From: an uncultured Prochlorococcus sp.
GTDB taxonomy: Bacteria; Cyanobacteriota; Cyanobacteriia; PCC-6307; Cyanobiaceae
Length of the DNA: 64,000 bases
Assembly: GCA_902564695.1 (NCBI GenBank)
Contig: CACFCB010000001.1
Coordinates: 124,001 to 188,000 of the forward strand
Direction of reading: 5' to 3'
Within the stretch, counting starts at the first letter, position 1, and each line of letters begins with the position of its first letter. Position numbers and translations under genes: made by a program. This document shows positions 36,381 through 46,430 of this stretch, piece by piece. A model generated the notes under the pieces. The model was not told where the DNA came from and made no database searches. It was given only the letters and a program-made list of their open reading frames with translations.

Positions 36381-37490
36381 CTAGCCTTGAGAGGCTTTTC
36401 TTGATTCAAATTTGTTTGGGGGCTGATCATTGGAAGCTTTACTAAACACCATCCGGCCAGTTGGTGTTTGTAATGCCCCAGTTACAACTACTTCTATTCT
36501 TTTACCGATCCATTGGAGCCCCTCCTCGATAACAACCATTGTTCCATCCTCAAGATAGGCAATACCTTGAGAATTTTCCTTACCTTCTCTAACTACTTTT
36601 AAATTTAGCTTTTCACCAGGTTGAACTTCAGGCCTTACTGCAAGAACTAAATCACTTAGATTCAAAACTTTTATCTCTTGCACTTGTGCAACCTGAGACA
36701 AGTTGTAATCAACGGTTATTAGTATTCCTGATATGTCTGAAGTTAATTTTAAAAGAACTTCATCTGTTCCTTCTCCTTCGTATTTTGTACTATTTATTAC
36801 TAATCTTCTTCCATAACTTTCTCTTAGTTGGTTTAACAATTTTAGTCCTCTTCTTCCTTTTCCTCTCTTTTCGCTATTGCTTGAATCAGCTAGTTTTTGC
36901 AGTTCATCCATTACAGATTGGGCAACAATTAGTTGACCTTCTATTAATCCCAAACTAAGCAGAGCCTTTATTCGACCATCAATTATTATACTTGTGTCTA
37001 AAATTTTTGCGCTGGCTGGAGTTAGTATTCCATCTGCCATTAATAAAGATTCAGTGCTATTTGGATTGAAAAGACGAATAACAGTTCGACCATGAACATC
37101 AGCAAGGTTGTATCCAAGAACCCCAAAGAAAATATTGCTAAGAACAGCAAATATAGGTTTTACAAAAAATAATTCAGTTGGTAAAGGTAATAATAGTACA
37201 GGTACTAATAATAAGGTTGCTATTAACAGACCAAGAACAATGCCAACTGATCTACTTATTAGTAAATCAGTTGGCATTGTTCTTATTCTTGTTGTTAATT
37301 TATTTTTAAATTGCTGAAAAAGAAAAGCTATTAAAAGACCTACTAAAGCTGTTAATCCTGATAAAGCAATTTTTAAATTTTTTAGATTAGTAATTTGATC
37401 TAAAGTTTCTTGAGGTAACCAATTGACCCCAATCCATCCGGTGATTGCACCTGAAATGAGAAATAAAACCAGGATAACTAGATCTGCCAT
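36381..37490 (-). CDS. Membrane-anchored PIN-TRAM domain protein (YacL-like)
   Basis: Four hydrophobic segments span about residues 1-140. A PIN nuclease domain follows, starting ILDTSIIIDGRIKALL with the conserved acidic residues and later TVDYNLSQVAQVQEIKVLNL. A C-terminal TRAM domain (about 285-350) has GIAYLEDGTMVVIEEG and ALQTPTGRMVF. This matches the YacL family of putative membrane-bound RNases, found in Gram-positive bacteria and cyanobacteria. The RNA target is unknown. It precedes clpR by 39 bases on the same strand. Confidence 0.88.
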   Translation of the reverse strand: MADLVILVLFLISGAITGWIGVNWLPQETLDQITNLKNLKIALSGLTALVGLLIAFLFQQFKNKLTTRIRTMPTDLLISRSVGIVLGLLIATLLLVPVLLLPLPTELFFVKPIFAVLSNIFFGVLGYNLADVHGRTVIRLFNPNSTESLLMADGILTPASAKILDTSIIIDGRIKALLSLGLIEGQLIVAQSVMDELQKLADSSNSEKRGKGRRGLKLLNQLRESYGRRLVINSTKYEGEGTDEVLLKLTSDISGILITVDYNLSQVAQVQEIKVLNLSDLVLAVRPEVQPGEKLNLKVVREGKENSQGIAYLEDGTMVVIEEGLQWIGKRIEVVVTGALQTPTGRMVFSKASNDQPPNKFESRKASQG

Positions 37491-37598
37491 ATGTTCAGGT
37501 TATGCTTGCTTCCCGTTTTTTTCTAAAGCTTTATTTATTTTCAAAGATTTGGGTTGTAAAAATGACGATTTTTTTGGGTTTATATATACGGGGAACCG

Positions 37599-38822
37599 AT
37601 GGTAAGACCCCCAAGAAGTGCATATGTGCACATACCTTTTTGCCATAAAAGATGTTTTTACTGTGATTTTTCCATTATCCCTTTAGGTGATAGCGCCGGA
37701 GCTCCAAGCAGTCCAGGGATAACTTCCATAAACTCATATTTGGATTTATTGCATAGAGAGATATCACTTTCCCCAAAAGGTCCTCCTTTATCAACTATTT
37801 ATTTTGGCGGTGGAACGCCTTCGTTGTTGAAAAAAGATGAGATTGCAAGTTTGTTAGAAAACCTTCAGAGGAAATTTGGATTTCAAGATGGAGCAGAGAT
37901 CACTTTGGAGGTTGATCCCGCGACATTTTTAGAAAATGATCTTGAAGAATATTTAACAATAGGAGTTAATAGATTGAGCTTGGGTGGACAGGCTTTTGAA
38001 GACACTACATTAGCTTTGATAGGGAGAAAGCATAATCGCTCCCAATTAATAGAGGCATGTCATTGGGTTAATAACTTATTTAAAAGAAGAATGTTAAGAA
38101 CCTGGAGCCTTGATTTGATTCAAAATCTACCAGGAATGAATTTAAATAGTTGGACTAAAGAGCTAGAACAAGCTGTTCATACTGAAGCCCCACATTTATC
38201 AATTTATGATTTATCTATTGAACCAGACACAGTTTTTGGACGCAGGCATAAAAAGGGTAATTTGAATATCCCAAATGAAGCTGTAGCGCAAGAAATTGAT
38301 TTAAAAACTAATCAATTTTTAAAAAGTAGGGGTTTTTCTAGGTATGAGATATCTAGTTATTCTTTACCTGGACATGCATCTCGTCATAATCGAATGTATT
38401 GGAGTGGCTCAGGATGGTGGGGTTTCGGGATGGGAGCAACAAGTGCTCCATGGGGGGAGAGATTTTCTAGGCCTAGAACAATTGCTGGATACAAAAAATG
38501 GATTGATCAGCAAGAAAATCAATTACTTGAAAAAACTTTATTTGCTAAGGACTCAAGCCCTATGCCATTGGATGAATTATTGATGGTTGGACTTCGAAGA
38601 AGGGAAGGTGTTCATATCCTGGAACTTGCCAAACAGTCTGGTTGGACTCAACAAGAATGTGATGAAAACTTTAAATTATTGGATAAATATTGGCTAAAAT
38701 TTTTAAAAGATGGTTATTTAATTAAAAAAAATGGAAGGTATTTTTTGAGTAATCCTAAAGGGATGCAAATTAGTAATCAGATTTTGATTGAGATGTATTT
38801 GTGGTGGGACTCTCTTGATTGA
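37599..38822 (+). CDS. hemW: Radical SAM protein HemW (HemN-like), heme chaperone type
   Basis: The radical-SAM cluster motif is [15 protein letters not shown], giving CxxxCxxC near residue 14, then [20 protein letters not shown] and [14 protein letters not shown]. At 407 residues, and without the extra N-terminal segment of true oxygen-independent coproporphyrinogen oxidase, it fits HemW. HemW binds heme and helps insert it into respiratory enzymes in other bacteria. Its end overlaps the convergent panB gene by 53 bases. Confidence 0.88.
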   Translation: MVRPPRSAYVHIPFCHKRCFYCDFSIIPLGDSAGAPSSPGITSINSYLDLLHREISLSPKGPPLSTIYFGGGTPSLLKKDEIASLLENLQRKFGFQDGAEITLEVDPATFLENDLEEYLTIGVNRLSLGGQAFEDTTLALIGRKHNRSQLIEACHWVNNLFKRRMLRTWSLDLIQNLPGMNLNSWTKELEQAVHTEAPHLSIYDLSIEPDTVFGRRHKKGNLNIPNEAVAQEIDLKTNQFLKSRGFSRYEISSYSLPGHASRHNRMYWSGSGWWGFGMGATSAPWGERFSRPRTIAGYKKWIDQQENQLLEKTLFAKDSSPMPLDELLMVGLRRREGVHILELAKQSGWTQQECDENFKLLDKYWLKFLKDGYLIKKNGRYFLSNPKGMQISNQILIEMYLWWDSLD

Positions 38823-39588
38823 GATTTGTAGATTCAATCCATTTTTTTAGCGCATTTATACAAAGTTCTCGTCCTGGCAAAAAAGGTTTTGCAAAAGGAG
38901 GTTGATCGCTTGATAGGCCAAGAATATCTGCTGTGACTCTTACTTGTCCATCACAATCTTTTCCTGCTCCTATTCCAATAACAGGGATTGTTAAACTCTT
39001 TTTTAATTTGCTGGCAATTTCTCCAGGAATATGTTCAAGCACAATTGCAAAACATCCAGATTCTTGCAGCATTTTTGAATCCTTAATAATTTTATCTTGA
39101 CCACTTTTATCTCTTGCTTGTGCCTTGTATCCAAGTTGATGAACTGATTGAGGAGTTAATCCAAGATGTCCCATTACTGGTATACCCATTCTTACAAGTC
39201 TTTTGATAACTAATACAGTCTCAGGCTCAGCTCCTTCTAGCTTCACTGCTGAAGCACAGGAGTTTTTTAAGAGTGTTCCTGCTGCTTCAACTGCCTTGTC
39301 TTCACCACATTGATAGCTTAGGAAAGGTAGATCACAGATAACTAATGGTTGCTTCGACGGTGGTTTGGAAAAACCTCTACAAACAGCTTGAGTATGATGA
39401 AGCATCTGGTCAAGGGTTACGGGGAGAGTGGTCGTGTGTCCTAAAACAACCATTCCAAGAGAATCCCCCACTAAAACTACATCAGCACCTGAAGCTTCAA
39501 CAATTGAGGATGATATTGCATCCCAAGCAGTTAATACAGTTATCTGTTTCCCTAACTCTTTAAAACGAACCAATTCTGTCGTTAGCAT
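38770..39588 (-). CDS. panB: 3-methyl-2-oxobutanoate hydroxymethyltransferase
   Basis: PanB makes ketopantoate, the first committed step of pantothenate synthesis. The TIM-barrel motifs [46 protein letters not shown] and [15 protein letters not shown] are clear, and [16 protein letters not shown] is near the end. The length of 272 residues is normal, with a short Ser/Asn/Gln tail that lies in the 53-base overlap with hemW. The SRP RNA gene starts 40 bases before it on the opposite strand. Confidence 0.96.
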   Translation of the reverse strand: MLTTELVRFKELGKQITVLTAWDAISSSIVEASGADVVLVGDSLGMVVLGHTTTLPVTLDQMLHHTQAVCRGFSKPPSKQPLVICDLPFLSYQCGEDKAVEAAGTLLKNSCASAVKLEGAEPETVLVIKRLVRMGIPVMGHLGLTPQSVHQLGYKAQARDKSGQDKIIKDSKMLQESGCFAIVLEHIPGEIASKLKKSLTIPVIGIGAGKDCDGQVRVTADILGLSSDQPPFAKPFLPGRELCINALKKWIESTNLNQESPTTNTSQSKSDY

Positions 39589-39628
39589 TTAATTTTCAAT
39601 AACGGGATTAACTATTGCTAGAATATTA

Positions 39629-39726
39629 GTGACTCGGCCCCATGCGGCTGTGACGCCTAAATCTGGTCAGGACCGGAAGGTAGCAGCCATATGGGATGCT
39701 CAAAGCAGGCGTGGATTCCGGGTCAC
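39629..39726 (+). ncRNA. ffs: Signal recognition particle RNA (4.5S type)
   Basis: The 98-base segment folds into one long hairpin whose ends pair as GTGAC/GTCAC. Near its tip is the conserved SRP domain IV sequence GGTCAGGACCGGAAGGTAGCAGCC, with the GGAA tetraloop and asymmetric bulge that bind Ffh. This is the small bacterial form without an Alu domain. It lies between the starts of ftsZ and panB; no strong T-run terminator follows. Confidence 0.95.
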
Positions 39727-39751
39727 CTTAATCAAAGTAAATTTATAACTT

Positions 39752-40861
39752 TCAACGATTTTGTCTTAAACGTAAAAACTCGGGTATTGATGCACCAGAT
39801 TCCTTACTTTCTGATTGTTCATAAAGAGATTGAGGAGAGAGTCTTGCCCTTGTTCTTTCATTTGAATAAGTTGGATTACTGTCAAACCCCGTGGCAATCA
39901 CGGTAACCTGAATCTCACCCTCGAGTTTTTCATCAACAACTGTGCCGACAATAATATTAGCCTCAGGATCAACTACATCTGATATAACCTCAGAAGCAGA
40001 GGTCATATCTTCAAGAGTCATATCTTTCCCTCCAGTAATATTTATTACACATCCTTTTGCTCCATTAATTCGAGCAGCTTCTAATAAAGGACTATTTATT
40101 GCAGCTTGAGCAGCTTCTAGGGCTCTTGATCTACCTGAGCCTAAGCCAATACCTAAGAGAGCTGTACCAGCTTCTGTCATAACTGATCGGACATCCGCAA
40201 AATCTACATTTACTAAACCTGGACATGTGATTATGTCACTTATTCCTTGAACCCCCTTCATTAGAACGTCATCAGCACTTCTGAAAGCTTCTTGCAAAGG
40301 TGCTCCAGAAATTACGTCTTTGAGTCTGTCATTAGGAATAACAATTAATGTGTCAACGTTTTCAGCAAGCCTTGCAATACCTTCATCGGCTTGCCTTAAT
40401 CGACGTTTTCCTTCAAAACTAAATGGTTTTGTTACTATTCCTACGGTTAAAGCACCACTCTCTTTGGCTACTTGAGCAACAACTGGGGCTGCACCTGTTC
40501 CAGTTCCTCCTCCCATCCCAGCAGCAATGAAAACTAGGTCTACACCCTCTAAGGCTTGCTGAAGATCGGTTTTTGATTCTTCTGCGGCTTTTTGTCCAAT
40601 ACTTGGATTACCACCTGCACCAAGACCCCTGGTTAGAGTTTGACCTAACTGAACTCTATTAGTTGCAGATGATTGGATTAAAGCTTGAGCGTCTGTATTA
40701 AGTACTCGATAGGTGACTCCGTCAAGATCACTACTGATCATCCGGTTTACGGCATTACTGCCTCCTCCTCCAACACCAATAACCTCAATACGGGCAGATT
40801 GGCTGGGTAGGATTCCATTATCCATGTTGAAATTTGATTTGCTTCCAATTCCCATCACCAT
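39752..40861 (-). CDS. ftsZ: Cell division protein FtsZ
   Basis: The tubulin-like GTPase shows [15 protein letters not shown], the T4 loop [14 protein letters not shown], the catalytic T7 loop in [11 protein letters not shown], and a conserved C-terminal tail [12 protein letters not shown] that binds partners such as SepF, ZipN/Ftn2 and FtsA-like proteins. The length of 369 residues is normal for marine picocyanobacteria, with a very short linker. It is the last gene of the ddl-unknown-ftsQ-ftsZ run, 157 bases after ftsQ. Confidence 0.97.
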   Translation of the reverse strand: MVMGIGSKSNFNMDNGILPSQSARIEVIGVGGGGSNAVNRMISSDLDGVTYRVLNTDAQALIQSSATNRVQLGQTLTRGLGAGGNPSIGQKAAEESKTDLQQALEGVDLVFIAAGMGGGTGTGAAPVVAQVAKESGALTVGIVTKPFSFEGKRRLRQADEGIARLAENVDTLIVIPNDRLKDVISGAPLQEAFRSADDVLMKGVQGISDIITCPGLVNVDFADVRSVMTEAGTALLGIGLGSGRSRALEAAQAAINSPLLEAARINGAKGCVINITGGKDMTLEDMTSASEVISDVVDPEANIIVGTVVDEKLEGEIQVTVIATGFDSNPTYSNERTRARLSPQSLYEQSESKESGASIPEFLRLRQNR

Positions 40862-41018
40862 ATTCAGTGTTAGAACTCTTTTTGGGCATTATGAACATCA
40901 TCCATGATTTCTGTTGGTTTGTTAGTACAAATTGATTAACAAATTAATTTACTTGATTTATCAAGATTGACTCTTGATTTTTGAAGAATGCATAAAAAAG
41001 CCAGTTATTGCAACCTCT

Positions 41019-41849
41019 CTAAATGCCTCTGTTCATTATTTTTTCAGTTTTTAATTCTGGTTTGCTTGGATCTTTAATGTCCACGACTTTTACTTTTGTG
41101 TTGATTAAAAGATTTGGTAATGATTCTTGAAGCTGATTTAGTTTATTGATTTGCTCTATTAAACGATTTGTATCAGAGCCCAAAAGAACTGAATTGAAGT
41201 GTTCGGTTTCGATAATGATTTCTTGAATTGGACTTATTTTGATTTTTTTTAAAGGGCTTTGAAGGCTAGATCTATTTTTTATTATTAGTCCGATTTCATT
41301 CTTTTTGTTTGAGTTCCAATTTTCTACAAAAATATTCATTTTATTTTTTTTTGATTCACTTACAAATTTAAGGGGAATCCAATTCCCGTCGACATCAATA
41401 GCTCCATTCTCGTTTTGATTCGATGAGACTCGATTCGCGAAAGCCACTGATTCTCTTTCTTTGACGATTAGGTGAATTTCAGGTGGAAAAAACTTACGAT
41501 TTACTGAAATACCTTTGATTGGAAGCTTGCTTAATAAAAATGATTCTATCTCTTTGGGATTTAGTTCAAGTAAATTATTAGGAAAAAAAATACTCGTTGC
41601 TTTTTCTATATCATTTTTTGTTATTCCCGAAAGACCTTTTATTTCAATTTGATTTGAACTTATAGGTTTCCAAGCTTGATTTAAAAATGTAAAAACTAGA
41701 AAAATTGATGAACTTAAAAAAAACAATAATTGCCATAGTTCAATTAATAACTTTTTTCTTTCAAAAAAATTCGAAACATTTTTAATTGATTGACTGCTTT
41801 TTCTAATTAATCTTTTAGGCGGGTTTAATTTTGATTTCAAAGGTCGCAT
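41019..41849 (-). CDS. ftsQ: Cell division protein FtsQ (POTRA domain)
   Basis: The protein has a basic N-terminus, one transmembrane helix (LLFFLSSSIFLVFTFLNQAW, about residues 40-60) and a POTRA domain, IEIKGLSGITKNDIEKATSIFF, followed by a divisome-type beta domain. That is the FtsQ/DivIB layout; it bridges early and late division proteins in the periplasm. I prefer the ATG at 41849 (MRPLKSKLN); the track start adds ten residues. Either way it overlaps the upstream gene's 3' end. Identification is by topology and its place before ftsZ. Confidence 0.85.
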   Translation of the reverse strand: MRPLKSKLNPPKRLIRKSSQSIKNVSNFFERKKLLIELWQLLFFLSSSIFLVFTFLNQAWKPISSNQIEIKGLSGITKNDIEKATSIFFPNNLLELNPKEIESFLLSKLPIKGISVNRKFFPPEIHLIVKERESVAFANRVSSNQNENGAIDVDGNWIPLKFVSESKKNKMNIFVENWNSNKKNEIGLIIKNRSSLQSPLKKIKISPIQEIIIETEHFNSVLLGSDTNRLIEQINKLNQLQESLPNLLINTKVKVVDIKDPSKPELKTEKIMNRGI

Positions 41850-42247
41850 CTTGCTCGTGACATAAGCTGATCCATCCATTGGCGTGCACGTTCAGCGTCT
41901 GAAAAAGGGATATCTATTTCTTGCCCTCCCCCAACAAGTCTTAGTCGACATCGCCCTTGTGATTCTTGTGTTAAAGGTGCTTCACCTGAGCTGAGAGCCA
42001 TTAATTCAAGCATTTCTAATTTCTTAACTTCGAAAGTTGCTTCCTCCTTGAAATTACCTGCTTCAAAACTGCTCCAACATAAAGAACCATTTTTTAATCG
42101 AGCGGCACCTGTCCCGTCTAGTTTGGCAAGTTCTGATCCTTTGGCCCAAATTAGATAAAGGTTCTGTCGCCTTCTCTCAAGCCATCCAAGGGCAGCGATA
42201 AGAATAAACGCCATAAGTAGAGGCAACCAAAGGAGACCGTGAATCAT
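41837..42247 (-). CDS. Conserved membrane-anchored protein between ddl and ftsQ, unknown
   Basis: This 136-residue protein has one N-terminal helix (LLWLPLLMAFILIAALGWL) and a cytosolic-looking domain with LYLIWAKGSELAKLDGTGAARL and RCRLRLVGGGQEIDIPFSDAERARQWMDQLM. The domain looks like a small beta fold of the PH-like type, but that is only an impression. It overlaps ftsQ by 13 bases and follows ddl by 36, so it may have a role in division or wall synthesis. Its codon use looks richer in GC than its neighbours. Confidence 0.65.
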   Translation of the reverse strand: MIHGLLWLPLLMAFILIAALGWLERRRQNLYLIWAKGSELAKLDGTGAARLKNGSLCWSSFEAGNFKEEATFEVKKLEMLELMALSSGEAPLTQESQGRCRLRLVGGGQEIDIPFSDAERARQWMDQLMSRARCDL

Positions 42248-42283
42248 TTTCTGAAGAAGAGATCTAAAATCTTCATAGTTAAT

Positions 42284-43336
42284 TTATTCATTTGCTATTT
42301 CTATGAGACTAGCAACAAGTTTTTCTAGTTTTAATCCAGAAGCTTCCCATAACATTGGATACATACTTGTTTTGGTAAAGCCTGGCAAGGTGTTGACTTC
42401 ATTTATATAAATTTGTTGTGTATTTTCTTTATAAAAAAAATCCACTCTTGCTAAACCAAAAGCATTTATAGCTTTACATGCTTTAATAGCCAATTCTTGT
42501 ATTTTAGTGACTACATCAATATTGATATCAGCTGGGATGATTATTTTGCTTAGATTCTCATTATATTTTGAATCATATGTATACCAATCTGTTTCAAATT
42601 TAACTTCGCCAATAACAGAAGACTTCATAATTGATTTCCCTAATATTCCGCATTCAAGCTCTCTCCCCTCTATGTGTTTTTCTATGATAATTCTCTCATC
42701 GAATTTTGTAGCGACTTGCAATCCATGAATAAATTCTTTGTTGGTATATGCTTTCGTTATACCAATAGATGAACCTAAATTAGCCGGTTTTATAAAACAA
42801 GGATAATTTATTATTTTTTCTACTTTTTCGTAAATAGAATTCATTAAAGATTCACTTTCTAGATCTTTTTTATCTAGATAAATATATGGTACCTGAGGGA
42901 GATTGAATGATTTAAAAATAGATTTCATTGCAATTTTATCCATTCCTAATGATGAACCAAGAATTCCAGAACCAACAAAAGGCTTTCCAGTTAATTTAAA
43001 TAATCCTTGAATAGATCCATCTTCTCCATTAGGACCATGTATTGCTGGAAACCATATATCAATTTTTTCACTTTCTTTTGAGAAATTAGTTAATCTCTCT
43101 TTATCTTTTTCTCGGTTGAAAGTAGACTTTTGCTCTCCTAGTAATATCGATTTGGAGTAGCTATGGCTTCTCCAAAAACCATACTTGTCTATGTAAATCG
43201 GACATACAATAAAACGTTCTTTATTGCTTGGATAAGATAAGGCGTCGAAAATAGTTTTGGCAGATTTTATAGAGATATCATGTTCACTGGATTTACCACC
43301 GAAAACAAGACCTATATTAAGTTTTTTAGTTTTCAT
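42284..43336 (-). CDS. ddl: D-alanine-D-alanine ligase
   Basis: This ATP-grasp enzyme makes the D-Ala dipeptide for peptidoglycan. It has LVFGGKSSEHDISIKSA at the start, then FPAIHGPNGEDGSIQGLFKLTGKPFVGSG, CFIKPANLGSSIGITKA, and the catalytic C-terminal FYINEVNTLPGFTKTSMYP with preceding ARVDFF. The length of 350 residues is normal. It follows miaB by 48 bases and leads into the unknown gene, ftsQ and ftsZ. Confidence 0.96.
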   Translation of the reverse strand: MKTKKLNIGLVFGGKSSEHDISIKSAKTIFDALSYPSNKERFIVCPIYIDKYGFWRSHSYSKSILLGEQKSTFNREKDKERLTNFSKESEKIDIWFPAIHGPNGEDGSIQGLFKLTGKPFVGSGILGSSLGMDKIAMKSIFKSFNLPQVPYIYLDKKDLESESLMNSIYEKVEKIINYPCFIKPANLGSSIGITKAYTNKEFIHGLQVATKFDERIIIEKHIEGRELECGILGKSIMKSSVIGEVKFETDWYTYDSKYNENLSKIIIPADINIDVVTKIQELAIKACKAINAFGLARVDFFYKENTQQIYINEVNTLPGFTKTSMYPMLWEASGLKLEKLVASLIEIANE

Positions 43337-43384
43337 AATGATTCATTTTTTTATATTTGAAATTTAATTGAATCTAAAAGTTAT

Positions 43385-44776
43385 TTATTCCAAATTTCCA
43401 GTTAAAGAAAATGGACGAATGTCTTCAATTTTTACTTTTACGATATCACCAATCTGTTGAGATCTTCCATCCTTTGACAATCTTGGGAAAAATGTAAGAC
43501 GATTTGTTCTTGTCCTACCCATTAATTGAGAAGTGTTTTTGATATTTACATTCTCTATAAGTATTTCTTGATAAGTATTTTTATACCTTAAATTTCTTTC
43601 CTTTGCAGTCTTCTCAACTAAATTATTGATTTCCCTAAGCCTATCTATTTTGACTTCTTCTGGTAATTGATTAGGCCATTTTGCAGCTGGTGTGTTTGGC
43701 CTAGGAGAATAGGCAGCAGTGTTGACGAGATCAAATTTTAGGTCCTCGATGATTGATAGTGTCTCCTCAAATTGATTTAATGTTTCACCGGGAAAGGCCA
43801 CAATTGCATCAGCAGTTATAGAAGATTCGGGCATTAATTTTTTAATATAATTAATTATTTCTTTGTAACTTTCAATTGTATAGCCTCTGGCCATCTTTTT
43901 TAAAATATTATTACTTCCACTTTGAAATGGAATATGAAAGTGTTCGCATACTTTTGGAAGCTTTGCACAAACATCTATCAATTCTTTAGTGAAATATCTT
44001 GGATGACTCGTAGCAAATCTAATACGCTCAATACCTTCAATATCATGTATATATTCTAATAAGTATGAAAGTGTTATTTGACCAGAGAAATTATGCTCAC
44101 CAGAATTAAAGTCTCGACCATAAGCGTCTATATTTTGACCTAATAGAGTTATTTCTTTGTAACCGATTTTTGCTAATTGTTTGATCTCATTTTTTATAGC
44201 TTGTGGTGTTCTTGATTGCTCTTTTCCTCTAACTGAAGGTACTACGCAATAAGTACATCGTTCGTTGCATCCGTAAATTATGTTGATCCAACCGCAGATA
44301 GTGCTATCTCTTCTTGCTGTTGTTATGTCCTCAAATATGTGTTGCTCATCAGTGGCAAGTACTTGATGACCATTGTCAACTTGATTAAGAAGAGTCTCTA
44401 GACGATTGGCATGCTGAGGTCCCATTACAAGATCTATTTCTGGGACTCTTCTTAATATAGATTCTCCTTCTTGTTGAGCTAAGCAACCTGCGATTATTAT
44501 TTTTAAATTTGGATGTGACTGTTTCCTTCGAGCTTGTCTGCCTAAATAACTATAAACTTTTTGCTCAGCACTATCACGAATTGTACAAGTGTTATAGAGA
44601 ATTAAATCTGCTTTAAGTTCCTCATCTGCAAGTTTATAACCCATTTGTTGCAATATTCCTGACATCCTCTCTGAGTCAGCCTTATTCATTTGACATCCAA
44701 AGGTGGTAATCCAGTAACTTCCTCTATGATTGCGAATTGATTTATTTTGTTTGGTTGGGGTTATAGATGCTGTCAT
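43385..44776 (-). CDS. miaB: tRNA-2-methylthio-N6-dimethylallyladenosine synthase MiaB
   Basis: MiaB is a radical-SAM methylthiotransferase acting on A37 of tRNAs. It has the N-terminal cluster-binding domain ([41 protein letters not shown]), the radical-SAM motif [22 protein letters not shown], and a C-terminal TRAM domain. I prefer the ATG at 44776; the track ORF begins with a TTG ten codons upstream. Length and order match the family. The tRNA-His gene lies 64 bases upstream on the same strand. Confidence 0.96.
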   Translation of the reverse strand: MTASITPTKQNKSIRNHRGSYWITTFGCQMNKADSERMSGILQQMGYKLADEELKADLILYNTCTIRDSAEQKVYSYLGRQARRKQSHPNLKIIIAGCLAQQEGESILRRVPEIDLVMGPQHANRLETLLNQVDNGHQVLATDEQHIFEDITTARRDSTICGWINIIYGCNERCTYCVVPSVRGKEQSRTPQAIKNEIKQLAKIGYKEITLLGQNIDAYGRDFNSGEHNFSGQITLSYLLEYIHDIEGIERIRFATSHPRYFTKELIDVCAKLPKVCEHFHIPFQSGSNNILKKMARGYTIESYKEIINYIKKLMPESSITADAIVAFPGETLNQFEETLSIIEDLKFDLVNTAAYSPRPNTPAAKWPNQLPEEVKIDRLREINNLVEKTAKERNLRYKNTYQEILIENVNIKNTSQLMGRTRTNRLTFFPRLSKDGRSQQIGDIVKVKIEDIRPFSLTGNLE

Positions 44777-44840
44777 TACAGGTGTATTTTTCCCAAGGAA
44801 ATACAAGGATTTGGGATGGATTCATTAAATAGTTTTCAAG

Positions 44841-44914
44841 GGCGAGCGAGGGGATTCGAACCCCCGAATAGCGGCGCCACAAGCCGCTGCCTTAACCACT
44901 TGGCGACGCCCGCC
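44841..44914 (-). tRNA. tRNA-His(GTG)
   Basis: The reverse strand folds as a complete cloverleaf with acceptor GCGGGCG/CGCTCGC and an extra 5' G opposite the discriminator C, the hallmark of tRNA-His. The anticodon arm is GCGGC-TTGTGGC-GCCGC with anticodon GTG. The T arm is GGGGGTTCGAATCCCC. The total is 74 bases with no encoded CCA. Confidence 0.97.
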
Positions 44915-44928
44915 TTGCTTTTTTAATC

Positions 44929-44971
44929 TACCAATGTTTTGTCATTTTGAGATTTCAAAATGATTTTGGTA
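44929..44971. repeat. Inverted repeat next to tRNA-His
   Basis: The inner arms CATTTTGA and TCAAAATG form a perfect eight-pair stem with loop GATT. The outer arms TACCAA and TTGGTA can extend it with an asymmetric internal loop. It sits just upstream of tRNA-His (reverse strand) and about 150 bases ahead of the amidohydrolase gene. It could be an operator or a transcript hairpin; nothing identifies a factor. Confidence 0.4.
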
Positions 44972-45068
44972 AACAATTTTGTTTGTATTCATTCTAGTTG
45001 TGACTTATAGAAATTATCACTTTTTATATCTTGATCACAACGCAATTGAAAGCCAATGAAGTTACTCT

Positions 45069-45099
45069 GGGGTTATGAACCCGATTAAAACCCCTCGGG
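45069..45099 (+). promoter_or_regulatory. Competing hairpins in the leader of the amidohydrolase gene
   Basis: Within 31 bases, three pairings share sequence: GGGTT with AACCC around ATG (45070-45082), CCCGA with TCGGG (45080-45099), and GGGGTT with AACCCC (45069-45094). They cannot all form at once. The element ends 18 bases before the GTG start, so one form could influence ribosome access. This is a by-eye fold with short stems and may be coincidence. Confidence 0.3.
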
Positions 45100-45117
45100 A
45101 TTGAAATTTATTAGAAA

Positions 45118-46425
45118 GTGAATTTTGCAAAAAATGTTGAATTGCTTGCAGGCTTTCCAAAGTCAGGTTGCATTGATGCCCTTGTTCCAAGATCTTTGAT
45201 TGGTGATGGACAAGATCTATTAGGAACGTCAATTAATAAAGAAGGCTTGTCTTCTGTTCAAGTTGAATGGAGGAATGGAACGATTATTTCTATAAAGGGT
45301 TTAAAACATACATCTACAGTTCATAGGGAGATTCTTCTCCCAAGATTTGCGGAACCTCATGCACATTTAGATAAAGCTTTTTCATGGTCACGTTCACCTA
45401 ACTGGAAAGGTGGTTATCACGAAGCTTTAGCAGCAAATCTAAGTGAATATAAATTGAGGTCCAAAGATGAACTTCTATTTAGTGTTGAGAAATCTTTGAA
45501 CTTAGCTCTTGTTAATGGTATTGGAGCAATTAGATCTCATATTGATAGCTTTGGAAAAAATGCAATGAGAGATTGGGATATATTAGAAAGTATTAGAAAA
45601 CAATGGCGCGAGAAAATTCTCTTGCAGTTTGTAGCTTTAACTCCACTAGATTTTTGGCAAACTTATGAAGGTGAACTCTTCGCTAAAAGAGTTGCTTTAA
45701 GTGGAGATCTCTTGGGAGGAGTGATAGCGCCTCCATTTAATAATAAGAATACTTTTAAGTCTTTATTGCACTTAGTGCAACTTGCAAATAGGCTTAACTG
45801 TGATATTGATCTTCATATTGATGAGTCTCAGTCTTGTCCGGCGGCAGGGTTGAGGTTGCTTCTTGAAGTATTAGGACACATTAAGAATGAGATATCAATA
45901 ACTTGTAGTCATTTGAGCAGTATGGGCTTATTGAAAGAAAAAGCGATTGCACATTTGGCCAAAAAAATGGCTGATAAAAAACTAAATGTTGTTGCTTTGC
46001 CACTGACTAATTCTTGGCTATTGGGAAGAAAAAATCGTTGTACTTTAATAAAAAGGCCCTTGGCTCCGATATTTCAACTCCAAAAGGCTGGGGTTGTTGT
46101 ATCTGTAGGAGGGGACAATGTAAATGATGCGTGGTTTCCCTTATCTAATTTTGATCCTATAAATTTAATGGCTTTTTCAATGCCAATTGCTCATTTGTCT
46201 CCTTGGGATAGATTGGGCCTTGCTCCATTTACTTCATCTGCAGCCCATGTACTCAGTCTGCAGTGGGATGGCATTTTGCAAAAAGGCAGTCCTGCTGATT
46301 TTATTTTGTTAGATTCGAATAGCTGGGTTAAAGCTTTGTCTGAAAGGCCCAAAAGAAGAGTGGTAATTAATGGTGAATTCTTAAACGAAATGCCTAAAAA
46401 CAAAAAATCAACATTAAGTAATTAA
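45118..46425 (+). CDS. Cytosine-deaminase-like metal-dependent amidohydrolase
   Basis: The metal site of the CodA branch is recognisable in order: FAEPHAHLDKAFS (HxH), IRSHIDSFGK, DIDLHIDESQS (His and catalytic Glu), TCSHLSSMG, and VSVGGDNVNDAWFPLSNFDP (Asp), the last matching the HDDVFDPWYPL region of cytosine deaminase. At 435 residues the length fits. The true substrate may be cytosine, another N-heterocycle or a cyclic amide. It starts with GTG, and the FAD-oxidase gene follows after 5 bases, which suggests one pathway. I do not give a gene symbol because the family is broad. Confidence 0.8.
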   Translation: MNFAKNVELLAGFPKSGCIDALVPRSLIGDGQDLLGTSINKEGLSSVQVEWRNGTIISIKGLKHTSTVHREILLPRFAEPHAHLDKAFSWSRSPNWKGGYHEALAANLSEYKLRSKDELLFSVEKSLNLALVNGIGAIRSHIDSFGKNAMRDWDILESIRKQWREKILLQFVALTPLDFWQTYEGELFAKRVALSGDLLGGVIAPPFNNKNTFKSLLHLVQLANRLNCDIDLHIDESQSCPAAGLRLLLEVLGHIKNEISITCSHLSSMGLLKEKAIAHLAKKMADKKLNVVALPLTNSWLLGRKNRCTLIKRPLAPIFQLQKAGVVVSVGGDNVNDAWFPLSNFDPINLMAFSMPIAHLSPWDRLGLAPFTSSAAHVLSLQWDGILQKGSPADFILLDSNSWVKALSERPKRRVVINGEFLNEMPKNKKSTLSN

Positions 46426-46430
46426 GAACT

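Noticed and set aside
39691-39906. 71-residue forward ORF spanning the SRP RNA and ftsZ 3' end
   Set aside because: It starts within the SRP RNA and runs antisense to ftsZ; both explain the sequence better.
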